Notes: generated by a model from the sequence alone, not told the origin. Numbered from the stretch's first letter, positions 10,678-19,805 are shown. The stretch is DNA of 64,000 bases from Acidipropionibacterium virtanenii (GCF_003325455.1 NZ_CP025198.1:2046001-2110000); one strand, 5' to 3'. Translations and numbers: made by a program.

Positions 10678-11088
10678 GTGTACACCGGCGAGACCGCCAG
10701 GCCGGCCAAGCGCATCACCAGACAGCGCACCGCCATCAACGATCTGTTCGACGACGAGGAGACCTTCCTCACCGCCCAGCAGGTCCACGACGAGCTGCGC
10801 GAGCGGGGCGTGAAGGTGGGGCTGGCCACCGTCTACCGCAACCTGCAGGCGATGGGCGAGGACGGTGAGCTCGACGTCATCCGTGCCGAGGACGGCGAGA
10901 TGACCTTCCGGCGCTGCTCGACCTCGCACCACCACCATCTGGTGTGCCGCCAGTGCGGCAAGGTGGTCGAGATCGGACAGGACGACACGATCCAGCAGTG
11001 GGCCGCCGATGTGGCCGCCCGCCACGGCTTCAGCGACACCGGTCACGAGCTGGAGCTGTTCGGGCTGTGCTCGCAGTGCTCGACCTGA
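10678..11088 (+). CDS. zur: Fur-family metalloregulator, probably zinc-sensing Zur
   Basis: A 136-residue Fur protein with a winged helix (about 10-80, containing LATVYRNLQAMGEDGELDVI) and a C-terminal dimerisation domain. The structural zinc site is formed by CRQC and CSQC, and the sensing histidines lie in the TSHHHHLVC stretch and HGFSDTGHELELFGLC. Position beside glyS and near recO/uppS matches mycobacterial FurB (Zur). This context favours zinc over iron, but the sequence alone does not prove it. The GTG at 10678 has GAGGTGAGGA just upstream. Confidence 0.85.
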   Translation: MYTGETARPAKRITRQRTAINDLFDDEETFLTAQQVHDELRERGVKVGLATVYRNLQAMGEDGELDVIRAEDGEMTFRRCSTSHHHHLVCRQCGKVVEIGQDDTIQQWAADVAARHGFSDTGHELELFGLCSQCST

Positions 11089-11137
11089 CCGACACCGCGC
11101 AGACATCCCGGTGGAGCCCACCGGGCCCGCCCCCGAC

Positions 11138-11884
11138 TTAACGGGTGCGGTCCATCAGCGGCAAGGAGCGCAGCCCGCGCTCCATGTGCCAGGAGACGAA
11201 GGCGGCCACCAGTCCCGAACCCTCCCGTACCCGCACCGGCGCGATCGACCGGGTCGCCGCCCAGTCGCCGGTGAGCAGGGCCCGTAGGTAGCCGATGGTC
11301 TCGGGATTGGGGTGGGGGGTGCCGGGGGGCTGGCAGTTGACGCACACCATCCCGCCCATGCTCGGGGAGAACCCGGGGTGAGGGCCTGAGGCCCCGCAAC
11401 GGACGCAGTCGACCAGGTCGGGGGCGTACCCGGCGGCCGACAGGGCGCGCAGCAGGTAGGAGTCCAGCACCATGGCCGCCGGCCTGGGGCCGTCGGTGGT
11501 GCCTGCCCCCAGCACCCGCAGGGCGCCGGCCAGCAGCCGGTACTGGGCCGGTGCCGGCTCCTTCTCCACGGGCACCAGGTGGTCGGCTGCCTCGACCATC
11601 ACCTCGGCGGCGGTGAACAGCGGGTAATCCAGCCGCAGTGGCGCCGAGTAGGCGTGGAGGCTCTCCACCTGGGCGACGACGTCGAGGTTGCGGCCGATGA
11701 CCAGCTGGATGTCGACGAGGTTGAACGGGTCGAGCCGTCCCCCGTACTTGCTGGAGGTGCGACGGACTCCTCGTGCCACCGCCCTCACCTTGCCGTGATC
11801 GCAGGTGAGCATGGTGATGATCCGGTCGGCCTCCCCGAGCTTGTGGGTCCGCAGCACGACGGCTCGGTCCCGGTAGGTAGGCAT
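11138..11884 (-). CDS. recO: DNA repair protein RecO
   Basis: A 248-residue RecFOR-pathway mediator that loads RecA onto SSB-coated single-stranded DNA and anneals strands. It starts with the OB-fold sequence MPTYRDRAVVLRTHKLGEADRI and has the TCDHGKVRAVARGVRR block. A four-cysteine zinc site is visible (VDCVRCG, then VCVNCQ). The ATG at 11884 is preceded by GAGAGGATGGGGAC. In many actinobacteria recO and uppS are adjacent and co-directional; here recO points away and a protease plus an acetyltransferase lie between them. Confidence 0.93.
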   Translation of the reverse strand: MPTYRDRAVVLRTHKLGEADRIITMLTCDHGKVRAVARGVRRTSSKYGGRLDPFNLVDIQLVIGRNLDVVAQVESLHAYSAPLRLDYPLFTAAEVMVEAADHLVPVEKEPAPAQYRLLAGALRVLGAGTTDGPRPAAMVLDSYLLRALSAAGYAPDLVDCVRCGASGPHPGFSPSMGGMVCVNCQPPGTPHPNPETIGYLRALLTGDWAATRSIAPVRVREGSGLVAAFVSWHMERGLRSLPLMDRTR

Positions 11885-11977
11885 GTCCCCATCCTCTCTC
11901 GCCACGGTGACATGCACGACTCCCACAGGGCCGACGGGCCGAGGGCCGACACGCGCGATGTCGCCCCGCGACGGCCC

Positions 11978-12025
11978 CTGCGCAATCAGGCATCTGCACA
12001 ACAAGGCCCCTGCACAATAGGGTCA
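11978..12025 (+). repeat. Three tandem 16-bp repeats in the subtilase promoter
   Basis: Imperfect copies start at 11978 (CTGCGCAATCAGGCAT), 11994 (CTGCACAACAAGGCCC) and 12010 (CTGCACAATAGGGTCA), spaced exactly 16 bases apart. The third copy contains TAGGGT (12018-12023), a -10-like box 7 bases before the protease GTG at 12031. They could be stacked regulator sites. Confidence 0.7.
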
Positions 12026-12030
12026 GGATC

Positions 12031-14772
12031 GTGTCCAGTGCTCCAGCGCCATCAGCCCACCGCCGGCGACGAGTTCTTCACCTCGTCGTGACCGCAGTCT
12101 CCGTCGCGACCGTCCTGTCCATGTCGCCGCAGCCGGCCCTCGCCGCCCCGGCCACCGGCGGCGACCAGCTCCGCAGGGCCCGGTCCGCCGGGCCGATCAG
12201 CACCAGTGCCACGGCGCGAATGGCCGCTCCCGACGCCGAGGTCAACGTCATCGTGCAGATGACCGGCGACCCGGTCGCCACCGTGGAGGCGAAGGCCGGC
12301 AAAGATCTGCCGACCGCCGAGACCGACCGGATCCGCACCACCCTGCGCACCCGACAGGACTCCGTCACCGGGCGCATCCGGGCGCGCGGAGGACGCGTCG
12401 TCTCCCTGATGCAGTCGGCCTACAACGGCGTCCATGTCAGGATCGCCCGCGGGCAGATCGAGGCGCTCACCGCCCTGCCCGGCGTCGAGTCCGTGCATGT
12501 CGTGACCCCCAGGACCGCCTCGGACTCCGCGGATTCCTCGGACTCCTCCGCCACCGCGCCGAACACCTATCTGGGCGTGCCGCAGGTGTGGCAGAGCACC
12601 GGCCACACCGGCAGGAACATCAAGGTGGCGGTGATCGACACCGGCCTCGACCACACCCATGCCGACTTCGGCGGCCCGGGCACCACGGCCGCCTACGACA
12701 CGGCCAGATCCGCATCGGCGGCCTCCCCCGACCCCTCCCTGATCGGGCCCCGGGCCGCCCGGATCAAGGGCGGCTACGACTTCGCCGGAGACGCATACAA
12801 CTCCTCGGGCACCGGGGCGGCACTCACCCCCGCGCCCGACTCCAACCCGATGGACTGCATCGGCCACGGCACCCACGTCTCCGGAGTGCTCGCCGGATCC
12901 GGGGTGACGTCGACCGGGAAGACCTACCGGGGCTCGTACAGCGTCTCCGGCGTCGCGGGCCTGCCGGTCGCGCCGGGGGTCGCCCCACAGGCCGACCTGT
13001 ACCCGCTGAAGATCTTCGGCTGCACGGGCACCAGCGACCTCACCACCGAGGCCATCGACTGGGCCGTCGCCCACCACATGGATGTCATCAACATGTCGCT
13101 GGGCGGAGTCTACGGCCGCCCCGATGACCCCGACGCGGTCGCCGCCGGCAATGCCGTGGCCGCCGGCACCGTGGTCATCGCGGCCGCCGGCAATGCCGGA
13201 CAGAGTCCGTACCTGGCCGGGGCGCCGGGCACCGGGCGCGGCGTCGTCCCGGTCGCCGCCGTCAACAACGCGGCCTCTCTGCCCGGATACCGCGGATACG
13301 CCCCCTTCAGCTCGGCGGGCCCGGCCGGCGGGGACTCGAGCCTGACCTCCGGCGTCGCGGCGCCTGGGGTCCTGGTGCCCTCGGCCGCGATCGGCACGGG
13401 GACCGGTGCCGTCGAGATGTCGGGCACCTCGTCGGCCACCCCTCAGGTGGCCGGGGTGGCCGCCCTGGCGGTCCAGGCCCACCCCGGCTGGAAGGCCTCC
13501 CGGATCTCGGCAGCACTGGTGTCCACGGCGTCCACCGATGTGCCCGGATACAGCCCCGTGCTGGGCGGCGGCCTGATCGATCCCGCACGGGCGGTGAGCA
13601 CGACTACCGCCGTCGAGGGCGACTCGTACCGGGTGCCCGCCGGACGGGTCATCACCGCCGGCCTGAGCTTCGGTCTCCAGGAGTCGACCTCCATGCTCGG
13701 CGGGCGCCGCAGCCTCACCATCACCAACACCGGGTCCCGACCGGTGACCTACACGCTGAGCAGTCGGGCGGCCACGAACTCCCGTCCCGCGACCCTCTCC
13801 CTCGGCGCCCGGCGGGTGACGGTCAGGCCGCACTCCAGCGCACGGATCCAGGTGAGCCTGAGGGCCCGGGCATCAACCGTCGGCAGTTCGCTGAACGACG
13901 CGACCGGCTTTCATGAGATATCGGGCACGGTGGTGATCGCCTCGGGCCGCGACACGCTGCAGCTGCCCTACCTGATGGTGCCCCGGGCCCAGACCGCCGT
14001 GACGGCCTCGGCACGATCCACCCCCCGGGCCGCGGCCGGTGGCATCAGGGCCGGCCGTCCGACCAGCCTCACCCTCACCAACCGTGGCGGCGCCCTGGCG
14101 GCCGCCTCCAGCGTGTACACCTGGGGCCTGGCCGACCGCAGCAAGGATCCCACCCTGTCCGGCGGCTCCGGCCACGACCTTCGGGCAGCGGGGGTCCAGA
14201 CGATGCGGGTCGGTTCGCAGCCCGTGGTCGTCTTCGCCGTCAACACCTGGGACCGCTGGTCCAGTCCGGCGGCCGACGAGTTCGACGTGGCGGTCGACAC
14301 CGACGGCGACGGCACCGCCGACCGCATCGTCTTCGCCACAGATTCAGGCCTGGTGCGCAGGGGGGCACCGGACGGGACGACCGAGGTCTTCATCCAGAAC
14401 ACCGACACCGGGGCGATCTCCGCGTCCGGTTTCCTCGCGATCTCCCCGACCGATGCGAGCACCATCCAGATGCCGGTCACCGCCGCCGATCTGGGGATCG
14501 GATCCTCGGCAGGGACGTTCTCCTACACGGTCTCCGGATACGGGGGCAACGGAGGCGAGGACTCCTTCGACTCCAGGTGGGCGCGATACAACCCGTGGTC
14601 CCCGGCGCTGGACGCCGCGACTGACATCGGCGTGCCGATCAACCGGTCGGTCGGCGTGACCGTCGCCGCATCGGCGGTCGAGATCGCCCGGCAGAAACCC
14701 CTGGGGCTGATGGTGGTGACCCCCGACAACAGGTCCGGAAGCACCCAGGCCGCGCTCCTGCCGGTCTCCTGA
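12031..14772 (+). CDS. Secreted subtilisin-like serine protease (S8 family)
   Basis: A 913-residue exported protease. Signal peptide: a basic start (AHRRRR), hydrophobic core LHLVVTAVSVATVLSM and an alanine-rich cleavage site near residue 36. An I9-type propeptide follows (about 70-160, NVIVQMTGDPVATVEAKAG). The catalytic triad is complete: Asp in VAVIDTG (about 203), His in GHGTHVSG (about 279) and Ser in SGTSSATPQVAG (about 467). The C-terminal 400 residues look like beta-sandwich domains and include VDTDGDGTADRIVF, a calcium-loop-like motif. I see no LPxTG or other wall anchor. Probably a nutrient or host-protein protease. The GTG is likely leaderless. Confidence 0.9.
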   Translation: MSSAPAPSAHRRRRVLHLVVTAVSVATVLSMSPQPALAAPATGGDQLRRARSAGPISTSATARMAAPDAEVNVIVQMTGDPVATVEAKAGKDLPTAETDRIRTTLRTRQDSVTGRIRARGGRVVSLMQSAYNGVHVRIARGQIEALTALPGVESVHVVTPRTASDSADSSDSSATAPNTYLGVPQVWQSTGHTGRNIKVAVIDTGLDHTHADFGGPGTTAAYDTARSASAASPDPSLIGPRAARIKGGYDFAGDAYNSSGTGAALTPAPDSNPMDCIGHGTHVSGVLAGSGVTSTGKTYRGSYSVSGVAGLPVAPGVAPQADLYPLKIFGCTGTSDLTTEAIDWAVAHHMDVINMSLGGVYGRPDDPDAVAAGNAVAAGTVVIAAAGNAGQSPYLAGAPGTGRGVVPVAAVNNAASLPGYRGYAPFSSAGPAGGDSSLTSGVAAPGVLVPSAAIGTGTGAVEMSGTSSATPQVAGVAALAVQAHPGWKASRISAALVSTASTDVPGYSPVLGGGLIDPARAVSTTTAVEGDSYRVPAGRVITAGLSFGLQESTSMLGGRRSLTITNTGSRPVTYTLSSRAATNSRPATLSLGARRVTVRPHSSARIQVSLRARASTVGSSLNDATGFHEISGTVVIASGRDTLQLPYLMVPRAQTAVTASARSTPRAAAGGIRAGRPTSLTLTNRGGALAAASSVYTWGLADRSKDPTLSGGSGHDLRAAGVQTMRVGSQPVVVFAVNTWDRWSSPAADEFDVAVDTDGDGTADRIVFATDSGLVRRGAPDGTTEVFIQNTDTGAISASGFLAISPTDASTIQMPVTAADLGIGSSAGTFSYTVSGYGGNGGEDSFDSRWARYNPWSPALDAATDIGVPINRSVGVTVAASAVEIARQKPLGLMVVTPDNRSGSTQAALLPVS

Positions 14773-14840
14773 TCGGGTCGGTGGGCCCGGCCGCGCCGGC
14801 GCCCGGGTCCGCCGACCCGATCGGGGAGCAGGATCGGACC

Positions 14841-15443
14841 ATGCCCACCTCACCCGTCACAGACCTTGAGATCCATCCGGCCGATCCGGGACGGATCGAC
14901 GACATCGCCGCCGTCTACGGCACCCGGGGCGGCGCCGCGCACTGCTGGTGCCAGTACTTCACCAGACCCGACTGGGAATTCAACCAGGTCGAGACCAACC
15001 GTCGTGGGCTCGTCGACCACATCCGCACCGATGCGACGCCGCCCGGGCTCATCGGCTATCTGGACGGCGAACCGGTCGGCTGGGTGGCACTGGGCCCCCG
15101 TTCGGCCTATCCGCGGCTGTGGCGCTCCCCCGCCGACCAGACCCCCGAGGATCCGGACCTCTGGGCAGTGACCTGCTTCGTCATCCGGGTCGGATTCCGG
15201 CGCCGCGGGATCGCCACCCGCCTGCTCGACGCCGCGATCGAGGAGGCTTGGACGCACGGGGCTCGCCGCCTCTTCGCCCGGCCCGTCGACACCTCCGATG
15301 GGAAGCGGCCCGGCTCCGACCTGTACACCGGCATCCTCAGCACCTTCCTGGCGGCCGGCTTCGCCGAGATCGGGCGGGCCCGCCGCGCGGTCCTCGTCGA
15401 GAAGACGCTGCGGGAGCCCGGGACGGGATCGCGGGCTCGCTAG
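14841..15443 (+). CDS. GNAT-family N-acetyltransferase
   Basis: The 200-residue protein carries the acetyl-CoA pocket motif in VIRVGFRRRGIATRLLDAAI (about 113-132, R-R-R-G-I-A). The N-terminal region AHCWCQYF resembles a GNAT subgroup often found as single genes in actinobacteria. The substrate is unknown. The ATG at 14841 follows GGGAGCAGGA; upstream in-frame starts are weaker. It lies 69 bases after the protease, and the uppS promoter overlaps its stop codon. Confidence 0.8.
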   Translation: MPTSPVTDLEIHPADPGRIDDIAAVYGTRGGAAHCWCQYFTRPDWEFNQVETNRRGLVDHIRTDATPPGLIGYLDGEPVGWVALGPRSAYPRLWRSPADQTPEDPDLWAVTCFVIRVGFRRRGIATRLLDAAIEEAWTHGARRLFARPVDTSDGKRPGSDLYTGILSTFLAAGFAEIGRARRAVLVEKTLREPGTGSRAR

Positions 15444-15452
15444 TCTGGCGTC

Positions 15453-16298
15453 ATGGCTGCCAGCACCCGACCCCGTCCGCCCAAGCGCGGGCCGATCCCC
15501 CACCCTTCGGGGGCCAGGCCCCCACAGCTGCCGAAGGACCTGATCCCCCGCCACGTCGCGATCGTCATGGACGGCAACGGGCGCTGGGCCAAGCAGCGCG
15601 GTATGCGGCGCACCGAGGGTCATGCTCGCGGCGAGGACGCCCTCTTCGACGTCATCGAGGGAGCCATCGAGCTGGGAATCCCGTACCTGTCGGCCTACGC
15701 CTTCTCCACCGAGAACTGGAAGCGCTCCCCCGACGAGGTGCGATGGCTGATGGGATTCAATCGCGACGTCATCCACCGGCGCCGCGACCAGCTCGACGCC
15801 ATGGGGGTGCGGATCCGTTGGGCGGGCCGGCGCCCCAGACTGTGGCGTTCGGTGATCAGGGAGCTGGAGGAGGCCGAGGACCAGAGCGCCGACAACACCG
15901 TCCTGACCCTGCAGTTCTGCGTCAACTACGGCGGGCGCGCCGAGATCGTCGACGCCGTGCGCGAGATCGCCCGCCAGGCCGCCGACGGCAGGCTCGACCC
16001 GGAGCACATCAGTGAGAAGACCTTCCGCACCCACCTCGACGAGCCCGAGATCCCCGACGTCGACCTGTTCTGGCGCTCCTCGGGGGAACAGCGCACCTCG
16101 AACTTCCTGCTGTGGCAGTCGGCCTACGCCGAGATGGTGTTCTCCGACGTGCTGTGGCCCGACGTCGATCGCCGTGACCTGTGGGCGGCGGTCCTCGAGT
16201 ACGCCGCGCGGGACCGCCGCTTCGGCGGCGCGGTACCCGACATCGTGCCCGACAGCGTGTCCGACGAGGTGCCCGAGGACGACGCGTCCGGCAGCTGA
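15453..16298 (+). CDS. uppS: Isoprenyl transferase (undecaprenyl/decaprenyl diphosphate synthase)
   Basis: A cis-prenyltransferase that builds the polyprenyl carrier lipid for cell wall synthesis. The 281-residue protein has the catalytic Asp in [16 protein letters not shown] (about 40), the helix [12 protein letters not shown], and the diphosphate-binding segment [18 protein letters not shown] near the C-terminus. A basic, proline-rich N-terminal extension of about 30 residues and an acidic C-terminal tail are additions outside the core. TAGTCT (15441-15446) ends 6 bases before the ATG and overlaps the stop of the acetyltransferase, so uppS probably has its own leaderless promoter. Confidence 0.95.
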   Translation: MAASTRPRPPKRGPIPHPSGARPPQLPKDLIPRHVAIVMDGNGRWAKQRGMRRTEGHARGEDALFDVIEGAIELGIPYLSAYAFSTENWKRSPDEVRWLMGFNRDVIHRRRDQLDAMGVRIRWAGRRPRLWRSVIRELEEAEDQSADNTVLTLQFCVNYGGRAEIVDAVREIARQAADGRLDPEHISEKTFRTHLDEPEIPDVDLFWRSSGEQRTSNFLLWQSAYAEMVFSDVLWPDVDRRDLWAAVLEYAARDRRFGGAVPDIVPDSVSDEVPEDDASGS

Positions 16299-16299
16299 A

Positions 16300-17112
16300 T
16301 CACGGGTAGGAGCGCTGCGAGGCGAACTCGAGGCGGCTGCGGGCCCGGCGGGGTCGCTGCCACGGCGTCGTCGACAGGGTGAGGGTGCTCCGCTCGATCC
16401 TCAGCACCGTGCGCTGGGTGAGCAGCGTCCATTCGGGGGACTCGGGTCCCTGGGAGGAGATCCGTAGCGAGCGGCCGCCCTCGTCCTCGGTGCTGAGGAA
16501 GTGGAGGTCGAAGTACCCCTCCGGCTTGTCCGGCACCTGCTCGGGGAAGGCCAGGCTGAACGCGTAGAGCGCCTCGGGGGTGCCCAGCAGGCAGTCCAGC
16601 GCCCACACCCGGCCCTGAGGGACGAGATCGATGATGGTGCGCGCCGCGGCCATGATGGCCTCGGGCCAGTCGGCGCCGCGCTCATGGTGGCCCAGGATCA
16701 GGGCGAAGTACAGCTCCGAATCGGTGGTGCCCCGGGGCCGGTAGCTGGAGGTGGCCGAGGCCTCCGCCACGATCGCCGGGCTCTTGTCGAACTGCCCGTT
16801 GTGGGCGAAGCAGACATTCCCGGCGCGGAAGGGATGGCAGTTCTCGGTGGTGACGGCCAGGCCCTCGGAGGCCAGTCGCAGATGGAACATCGCCTGGTCG
16901 GTGACCAGGGCGTCGACCATCGGCCAGAATCTCGTCGACTGCATCACCGGTCCGGGATCGCGCACGACCGTCGGCTCATCGCCCTGCCAGGCGGCGATCC
17001 CCCAGCCGTCGCGGTGGATGCGGCCCAGGTCGTGGAAGGTCCGCAGATCCTCACCCGCGGCCGCGGCCACCGCCCTGGGCCGATCCGTCATGAATCCGAA
17101 CAGTCTGCACAT
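16300..17112 (-). CDS. Class II glutamine amidotransferase (YafJ/EgtC-like)
   Basis: The 270-residue protein begins MCRLFGFM, so Cys2 becomes the N-terminal nucleophile after Met removal. Further Ntn-hydrolase signatures are HRDGWGIAAW, FHLRLASEGL and FAHNGQF. Relatives hydrolyse gamma-glutamyl amides or act as glutaminase modules; no synthase domain is attached. The start lies 2 bases after the stop of the upstream ABC permease, so it is probably the last gene of the gluBCD-type operon. Its 3' end lies within 2 bases of the convergent uppS stop. Confidence 0.85.
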   Translation of the reverse strand: MCRLFGFMTDRPRAVAAAAGEDLRTFHDLGRIHRDGWGIAAWQGDEPTVVRDPGPVMQSTRFWPMVDALVTDQAMFHLRLASEGLAVTTENCHPFRAGNVCFAHNGQFDKSPAIVAEASATSSYRPRGTTDSELYFALILGHHERGADWPEAIMAAARTIIDLVPQGRVWALDCLLGTPEALYAFSLAFPEQVPDKPEGYFDLHFLSTEDEGGRSLRISSQGPESPEWTLLTQRTVLRIERSTLTLSTTPWQRPRRARSRLEFASQRSYP

Positions 17113-17114
17113 CC

Positions 17115-18008
17115 TCAGGACAGCCTTCCCGCCACGTCCCCGGCCTCCAACTCGTCAATGACCTCGGCCCCTTCGGCACCGGTCGCAGCTGCGGCCCGCC
17201 GGTGCATGCGCCGGTCCAGGCGGCCCGCGACCCGCGACAGAATCATGTTGATGACGACGTAGATCACCGCGACCACGATATAGGTCTGGATCATCAGCCC
17301 GGTGTAGGTGGTGATGACCTTGCCCTGCTGGGTGAGCTCCGGATAGGACACCACATAGCCCAGGGTCGAGTCCTTCAGCAGGCTGATGAGCGCGTTGATG
17401 AGCGACGGCACCACCAGGCGGATCGCCTGGGGCAGGATCACCAGCCGCATCGACTGGCCCTCGGTGAGCCCGATCGACCGGCCGGCCTCCCACTGGCCGC
17501 CGTCGACGGCCAGGATGCCCGAGCGGAAAGTCTCGGCGGTGGTGGCCGAGGAGGTGATGATCATCGGGATGACGAGCTTCCAGAACAGTGGGAGATCCAG
17601 TCCGATGGGCTCGCGGGGCAGGAACAGCAGGAAGGCGTAGACGATCAGAAGCATCGGGATGGCGCGGAAGAACTCGATCCAGCCCGTCGCGATCGCCGAC
17701 ACCGCCCGGTTCCGCGAGACCCTCGCCAGGGCCAGGCCGAGAGCCAGCGGGAAGGCCACCACCATGGCCACCGCGGTGGCCGCGATCGTGCCCTCCAGAC
17801 CCTTCCAGAGGAAGTTGATGTATCCGGCGCTGGTGAACGGCGTCCATTTGTCGGGGGCGAGCTGGCCGTGCTGGGCGAAGACCGTCAGTCCTGCGGTGAT
17901 GACGCCGAGGATCGCCAGGGTGCTGATCACCGACCACACGAGGATGCGTCGCCGGCCCCGGGGACCCGGGGCGTCGAAGAGCAGCGCGGCATCGCTGGGA
18001 GCGCTCAT
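17115..18008 (-). CDS. gluD: Amino-acid ABC transporter permease (GluD-like)
   Basis: A 297-residue inner-membrane permease of the polar amino acid (HAAT) family. It has a hydrophobic N-terminal helix (about 20-42), four to five further helices, and the EAA loop EAGRSIGLTEGQSMRLVILPQA (split view: EAGRSIGLTEGQ then MRLVILPQAIRL) that contacts the ATPase. The C-terminal cytoplasmic tail is long and charged. The start overlaps the gluC stop (ATGA). Substrate inferred as glutamate or glutamine from similarity of the operon to corynebacterial gluBCD. Confidence 0.88.
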   Translation of the reverse strand: MSAPSDAALLFDAPGPRGRRRILVWSVISTLAILGVITAGLTVFAQHGQLAPDKWTPFTSAGYINFLWKGLEGTIAATAVAMVVAFPLALGLALARVSRNRAVSAIATGWIEFFRAIPMLLIVYAFLLFLPREPIGLDLPLFWKLVIPMIITSSATTAETFRSGILAVDGGQWEAGRSIGLTEGQSMRLVILPQAIRLVVPSLINALISLLKDSTLGYVVSYPELTQQGKVITTYTGLMIQTYIVVAVIYVVINMILSRVAGRLDRRMHRRAAAATGAEGAEVIDELEAGDVAGRLS

Positions 18009-18667
18009 GCCATGACTCCCGTCACTCGTCTCAGCCGTCGGTCGAGCCAGCCCCCGCCCGCCCCGATGAGCAGGCAGATCGCCAGGTACACCAGCCCCGT
18101 GAGGAGGAAGGTCACCACGGCCTCTGCAGTCAGCAGGTTGATCTGCTGGGTCACGTTGGTGAGTTCGGCCACCCCCACCGCCGCGGCCAGGGAGGAGCCC
18201 AGCACCGTGCCGATGAAGACATTGGTCAGCGGCTGCACCATGGTCGCCAGGGCCTGGGGCAGGACGACATGGCGCAGCACCTGGCCGAAGGACATCCCGA
18301 TGGCCCGGCTCGCCTCGATCTGGCCGAGCCCCACCGCGTTGATCCCGGAGCGCACCGTCTCGCAGACGAAGGCGCCGCTGGCCAGCACGATCGCCGCGAC
18401 CGCGCTCCAGAACAGGGAGAGCCGCAGCCCGGCGTCCGGAAGCCCGAAGACGATGAGGATGAGCAGGCTCAGCAGCGGGATGTTGCGGAACACCTCGACG
18501 TAGATCGCACCGAAGATCCTCAACGGTGGTATCGGGGAGATCCGGAACACCGCCATCACAGTGCCCAGCACCATGGCGCCCAGGAAGCCCAGCACACCGA
18601 GCCCGACGGTGATGCCGATGCCCTGCGCGATGAGTCCCCAGTACTGGCCGACGACTGCGAAATTCAT
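18005..18667 (-). CDS. gluC: Amino-acid ABC transporter permease (GluC-like)
   Basis: A 220-residue membrane permease that pairs with the preceding permease gene. It begins MNFAVVGQYWGLIAQGIGIT, typical of HAAT permeases. The ATPase-docking EAA loop is ASRAIGMSFGQVLRHVVLPQ (about 130-150). I chose the ATG at 18667, where homology begins. It lies 16 bases after the binding-protein gene and overlaps the next permease by 4 bases. No ATP-binding gene is next to this set. Confidence 0.88.
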   Translation of the reverse strand: MNFAVVGQYWGLIAQGIGITVGLGVLGFLGAMVLGTVMAVFRISPIPPLRIFGAIYVEVFRNIPLLSLLILIVFGLPDAGLRLSLFWSAVAAIVLASGAFVCETVRSGINAVGLGQIEASRAIGMSFGQVLRHVVLPQALATMVQPLTNVFIGTVLGSSLAAAVGVAELTNVTQQINLLTAEAVVTFLLTGLVYLAICLLIGAGGGWLDRRLRRVTGVMA

Positions 18668-18683
18668 GTCCGGGCGCTGATGG

Positions 18684-19640
18684 TCAGGCCGCGATGGCCG
18701 GCGGGGTCGGGGCCCCACCGGAGATCAGCGAGCCGAAGCTGTAGGTCCACAGCTTCTTCCAGGTGCCGTCCCCCTCGATCTTCTTGAGGAAGCCGTTGAC
18801 GAAGGTCAGGGCGTCGGCGTCACCCTTGACGATCCCGATGCCGTAGGGCTCGCTGGTGAAGGGCTCGCCCACCACCTGGATCTGCTTCTTCTGCGCCGCG
18901 GCGGCCAGCAGCAGGGACTGGTCGTTGACGTAGGCGGCCGCACGTCCCTGGACCACGGCGGCCTGGCACTCGGCGTTGCCGGAGAAGGTGAGCACCTGCT
19001 TGGGCTTGGTCACCTTGTCCTTGATGGCCGCCAGACCGGTCGAGTTCGACTGGGTCACCAGCACCTTGCCGGTGAGGTCGGCGACAGTCTTGATCGAGGT
19101 GTCGCCCTTCTTGACCGCGATCCCCACGCCCGAGGTGTAGTAGGGGCCGGCGAAGGAGATCTTCTTCTTGCGCTCATCGGTGATCGAGTAGGTGGCCACG
19201 ACGACGTCGACGCTCTTGTTGATGAGCAGGGTCTCACGGGTGTCGACGCTCACCTCGGTGTTCTTGACCGTGGACATCGGGTCGTCGGAGCCGAAGATGT
19301 AGCGCGACAGCAGCTGCACGATGCCTGCGTCGAATCCGGTGACCTTCCCGGTGGACGGGTCCTTGAGGCTGAACAGCGAGGAGGTCAGGGTGCCACCCCA
19401 GCGCAGCGCACCGGAATCCTTGATCTTCTTGGCCCAGGCATTGCCGGAGATCTCGGAGTCGGAGGCCTTCGGTCCGGCCTTGACGATGGAGTCGAAGCTG
19501 GGGCCCGAGGCTGACGAGGAACCCTCCCCCGGCAACGCCGGGGCGTCGCTCCCGCTCGAGCACGCGGCCAGGGCCGCCGTCGCCCCGGCTGCGAGGCCGA
19601 GACTCAGAAGGCGTCGCCGGTTGAACTGGATCGATGTCAT
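18684..19640 (-). CDS. gluB: Glutamate-type ABC transporter substrate-binding lipoprotein (GluB-like)
   Basis: A 318-residue extracellular binding protein (SBP family 3). The signal sequence has arginines (FNRRRLLSLGLAAGATAA) and ends in a lipobox LAAC at about residues 20-23, so it is lipid-anchored. The mature part shows the usual TGFDAGIVQLLSRYIFG and VDVVVATYSITDERKKKISF elements. AGGAG precedes the ATG at 19640. First gene of a four-gene operon (binding protein, two permeases, amidotransferase). In corynebacteria an ATPase gene (gluA) leads this operon; here the upstream neighbour is leuA. Confidence 0.88.
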   Translation of the reverse strand: MTSIQFNRRRLLSLGLAAGATAALAACSSGSDAPALPGEGSSSASGPSFDSIVKAGPKASDSEISGNAWAKKIKDSGALRWGGTLTSSLFSLKDPSTGKVTGFDAGIVQLLSRYIFGSDDPMSTVKNTEVSVDTRETLLINKSVDVVVATYSITDERKKKISFAGPYYTSGVGIAVKKGDTSIKTVADLTGKVLVTQSNSTGLAAIKDKVTKPKQVLTFSGNAECQAAVVQGRAAAYVNDQSLLLAAAAQKKQIQVVGEPFTSEPYGIGIVKGDADALTFVNGFLKKIEGDGTWKKLWTYSFGSLISGGAPTPPAIAA

Positions 19641-19744
19641 GACTGCTCCTGAGATCCGTGGTGGCTGGTGCTGGAACATCATGGCCACGAACGCGAGTAC
19701 GACCGAATCTGTCCCATTTGCTGATATTTCGTCTCACATTAGAT

Positions 19745-19772
19745 CCGGGCGGTTCACCGTCAATGGTGAACC
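19745..19772. terminator. Inverted repeat after leuA, probable terminator
   Basis: CCGGGC-GGTTCACC (19745-19758) pairs with GGTGAACC-ACCCGG (19765-19778; core 8 bp perfect to 19772) around a 6-base loop, 34-60 bases after the leuA stop. There is no T-run. It also lies upstream of gluB, so an operator role cannot be excluded. Confidence 0.55.
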
Positions 19773-19805
19773 ACCCGGCGCTGGTGAATTCGTGTGACCG
19801 ATGCC

